DNA from: Bacteroidota bacterium
Lineage (GTDB): Bacteria; Bacteroidota; Bacteroidia; Bacteroidales; B18-G4
Length of the DNA: 8,445 nucleotides
NCBI GenBank assembly: GCA_030635045.1
Contig: DAOVZP010000048.1
Location: 1 to 8,445 of the forward strand
Direction: 5' to 3'
Made by a program: the position numbers and the translations under genes. Positions 7,801 to 8,445 of this stretch are shown piece by piece; within the stretch, counting starts at the first letter, position 1, and every line of letters starts with the position of its first letter. Under the pieces are notes generated by a model, which saw nothing but the letters and a program-made list of their open reading frames with translations, did no database searches and was not told where the DNA came from.

Positions 7801-7988
7801 TATTGCCCGCTTGCATCCGGATTAAAGACCAGGGAGTCATATTGAATGGCTATTGTATGCCAGTCGCGCATTTCGTATGGTTGAGGAAAATTCGGCATCT
7901 GTTCAATGCGGGGAATGGTAATTTGCTGTGCATGAAGTGCAAATACTATGAAAAACAAATACAGGAGAGTTATAACTGATCTTTTCAT
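4878..7988 (-). CDS. T9SS-secreted multidomain protein, putative glycan-active, with Ig-like repeats and LamG-like domain
   Basis: A 1036-residue exported protein. Residues 1-20 are a Sec signal peptide ending ALHA before QQ. Residues about 22-545 form one large region rich in Trp, Tyr and helical segments (LEAVKVMGGYNAPW, AAGAIAWILYNAYAENG, GAEWCLEFLSSW, FNMNGFEHAGALVPM, GSSHAGILGAI), ending in a beta-rich part (YLYYNPFNESKTV ... VLIPAG). This resembles (alpha/alpha)-barrel glycoside hydrolases or lyases with a C-terminal beta domain, but I cannot assign a family or catalytic residues. Two Ig/PKD-like copies follow (555-641 and 645-732), each opening NYPP. Residues about 738-930 look like a LamG/concanavalin-type domain (LVAWYTFSNSAWDYSG; GSIDNLRIYNYGIS), probably binding sugar. 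Residues about 955-1036 are a T9SS type A sorting domain (IYPNP ... SGIYFIKL ... KKLIVNK), so it should cross the outer membrane and be anchored or released. First gene of the set. Confidence 0.87.
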   Translation of the reverse strand: MKRSVITLLYLFFIVFALHAQQITIPRIEQMPNFPQPYEMRDWHTIAIQYDSLVFNPDASGQYLPLTTIVDNTNNYPGHPTFGIQSYVGTNSPPGMEAINVIPAVISATLNGIDKSSQYDYNWPLLCEEYFNRRPAENVYLNGPNASSGHDWWYETMPNIFFCQLNELYPHTGDFDYQFITIANRWLEAVKVMGGYNAPWQMPYMNYRAFSLSTMAPLTSGVKQPEAAGAIAWILYNAYAENGQEKYRIGAEWCLEFLSSWNENPSYEIQLPYGVYTAARMNATLGTHYDIEKMLNWCFDVGDLRGWGAIVGTWGGKDISGLIGESRDGFPDYAFNMNGFEHAGALVPMVRYDDRFARAIGKWVLNMANASRLYYSAFLPDNMQDNEDWTTAYDPGSVIAYEALREQISGPYGTGDAMDGGWAQTNLGLYGSSHAGILGAIIKETNIEGILELDLLSTDYYGMEAYPSYLYYNPFNESKTVIAEVTGGSRDVYDAIANQVIAYNITGTFNLEVPSDHVIMTVLIPAGSNITYALNRAWVHDTIIDFNSGENVSNYPPRIKSLAARDSIVLTNSSHTIYCTAEDHESSILNYLWFVNGNSVAGTDTLLWQVPADSGLYELSCIVEDGPGLTDEASLNIRAVQKINYPPEIISINADPRIININASSEVVCHAYDANGDPLIYEWSARAGEIIGSDSTAIYNAPAIQGNYYICCTVSDPEEASSEDSLLVLVKDPALGQTGDLVAWYTFSNSAWDYSGYDHNGFPQNIIYVDDMNDNPASAMNFYDVTSSMTVYNTDLLNFRDGLSVSFWMEITEFYDREAYPISHGNWQNRWKMSIGEQLLRFTINGTDGIIDLDTETSLEGHVWYYVAAIYNGTECQILLNAELDAVKDYSGLINTTTYDLILGQSLPSQSGFNFKGSIDNLRIYNYGISYDQVKDIYEEEVSLIKDKHASDIELEIYPNPCHNDTRVRYLINDKRLTICDLYQVSGMKIRRLVNEEKVPGTYELNIDVSDLESGIYFIKLMSGNRSVVKKLIVNK

Positions 7989-8125
7989 AATATAAAGATA
8001 CGGGTTTATAAAAGCTAATCTTACTCAGGCATTGATTCTTTTGTCTTCGTTAAACTATTTTTTCTAAAAAGTGTCCGCTTCGATGGAGTATAGCATTGAA
8101 AAGGCCTATAAAATGCGTGAATATA

Positions 8126-8170
8126 GAACAGAGGAACAGGGGAATAAGGAACAGAGGAACAAGGAATAAG
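8126..8170. repeat. Purine-rich imperfect tandem repeat, two units
   Basis: GAACAGAGGAACA is repeated exactly at 8126-8138 and 8149-8161, each copy followed by a G-rich GGAATAAG tail, giving units of 23 and 22 bases. Further fragments (GAATAAG and AACAGAG) continue to about 8188. Nearly all purine on the plus strand. No protein is suggested by it. Confidence 0.65.
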
Positions 8171-8253
8171 AATATGAATAAGAACAGAGAAGGAGGTGAG
8201 TAGGTTCCATTTCAAATAAATGCGCAGCATTTACTGCCCGGGCGCAGTTGGAG

Positions 8254-8270
8254 CCCCGCCCCCGGTGGGG
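8254..8270. other. G/C-rich hairpin followed by T/A tracts
   Basis: CCCCGCC at 8254-8260 pairs with GGTGGGG at 8264-8270 (one G-U pair) around a 3-base loop. Just before it GCCCGGGC at 8235-8242 is a perfect 8-base palindrome. After it come T-tracts (8294-8299, 8306-8314) and A-tracts (8323-8329, 8332-8339). No poly-T directly follows the stem on the plus strand, so it is not a standard terminator. It may be part of a dispersed intergenic repeat. Confidence 0.4.
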
Positions 8271-8345
8271 TTAAAACCTTGTCCGGGATGCCCTTTTTTG
8301 GTTCCTTTTTTTTTGGACAAGCAAAAAAAGTAAAAAAAACTGTTT

Positions 8346-8383
8346 TGATATCCGAAATCCGATATTCGATATCCGATATTCGA
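8346..8383. repeat. ATCCGATATTCGA direct repeat
   Basis: ATCCGATATTCGA is present exactly at 8357-8369 and 8371-8383 (period 14), preceded by a degenerate unit, TGATATCCGA, at 8346-8355. The unit is itself nearly palindromic (CGATAT / ATATCG). I believe similar short units are scattered in intergenic DNA of Bacteroidales, but this is from memory. Confidence 0.6.
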
Positions 8384-8445
8384 AGGGGATGGTCGAGGTC
8401 GATAGATTATCCCGGCGCCAAGGTTTCGGGGTACAAGGATGGAAA

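Larger units (their letters stand above)
7989..8445. other. Long non-coding region upstream of the secreted protein gene
   Basis: These 457 bases hold no convincing gene. Bases 7989-8100 should contain the promoter of the minus-strand set; near the ATG the minus strand reads TATCTTTA (one mismatch from TAnnTTTG) but it lies too close to the start to be trusted, and I see no clear promoter. Further out come a purine-rich repeat, a G/C-rich hairpin, a run of T- and A-tracts, and a small ATCCGATATTCGA repeat. The last 60 bases contain nothing I can identify. Confidence 0.6.

Noticed and set aside
8021..8230. A 69-codon minus-strand open frame upstream of the secreted protein
   Set aside because: It runs through the purine-rich tandem repeat, has a biased low-complexity sequence rich in Ser, Pro, Leu and Tyr, and shows no domain or start signal.
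8306..8340. Intrinsic terminator made from the opposed T- and A-tracts
   Set aside because: The stem would be almost purely A-T and no gene ends next to it, so a terminator role is not supported.
8346..8383. Possible CRISPR array
   Set aside because: The units are only 13 bases long, separated by a single base, with no spacers and no cas genes.

Overview
The window most likely comes from a Bacteroidota (Bacteroidetes/FCB) genome. The strongest sign is the C-terminus of the 1036-residue secreted protein, a type IX secretion (T9SS) type A sorting domain, which is found essentially only in that group. Lipoprotein and signal-peptide style, the lack of clear Shine-Dalgarno sites and AT-rich intergenic regions agree with this. 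No rRNA, tRNA, CRISPR array, transposase or phage gene is visible.

Layout. Bases 1-263 (minus) hold the start of a lipoprotein that runs off the left edge. Bases 264-511 are a divergent control region with a good minus-strand promoter and an 8-bp inverted repeat in front of the next gene. Bases 512-1984 (plus) encode a GH130-type glycosidase/phosphorylase. It meets a minus-strand gene set tail to tail with only 12 bases between the stops. That set, read from right to left, is: a large T9SS-secreted protein (7988-4878) with an unassigned, probably helical-barrel carbohydrate-active domain, two Ig-like repeats, a LamG-like domain and the sorting domain; a Gfo/Idh/MocA oxidoreductase (4809-3706); and the two membrane subunits of a CUT1 (MalF/MalG-type) sugar ABC importer (3692-2829 and 2815-1997). 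Spacings are 68, 13 and 13 bases, so the last three genes almost certainly form one transcript and the first probably joins them. Bases 7989-8445 carry no convincing gene but contain several short repeats and G/C- and A/T-rich blocks.

Working picture (inference). The genes look like parts of a glycan-use locus. A surface-bound or secreted protein would bind or cut a glycan, the ABC permease pair would import an oligosaccharide or glycoside, the oxidoreductase would modify a sugar, and the GH130 enzyme, which has no signal peptide, would cleave a (probably mannose-containing) oligosaccharide in the cytoplasm. The importer's binding protein and ATPase are not in the window. The substrate cannot be read from the sequence. 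A CUT1 importer next to a T9SS cargo is notable because Bacteroidota usually take up glycans through SusC/SusD pairs. I see good candidates for unusual combinations here, but no clear-cut new system.
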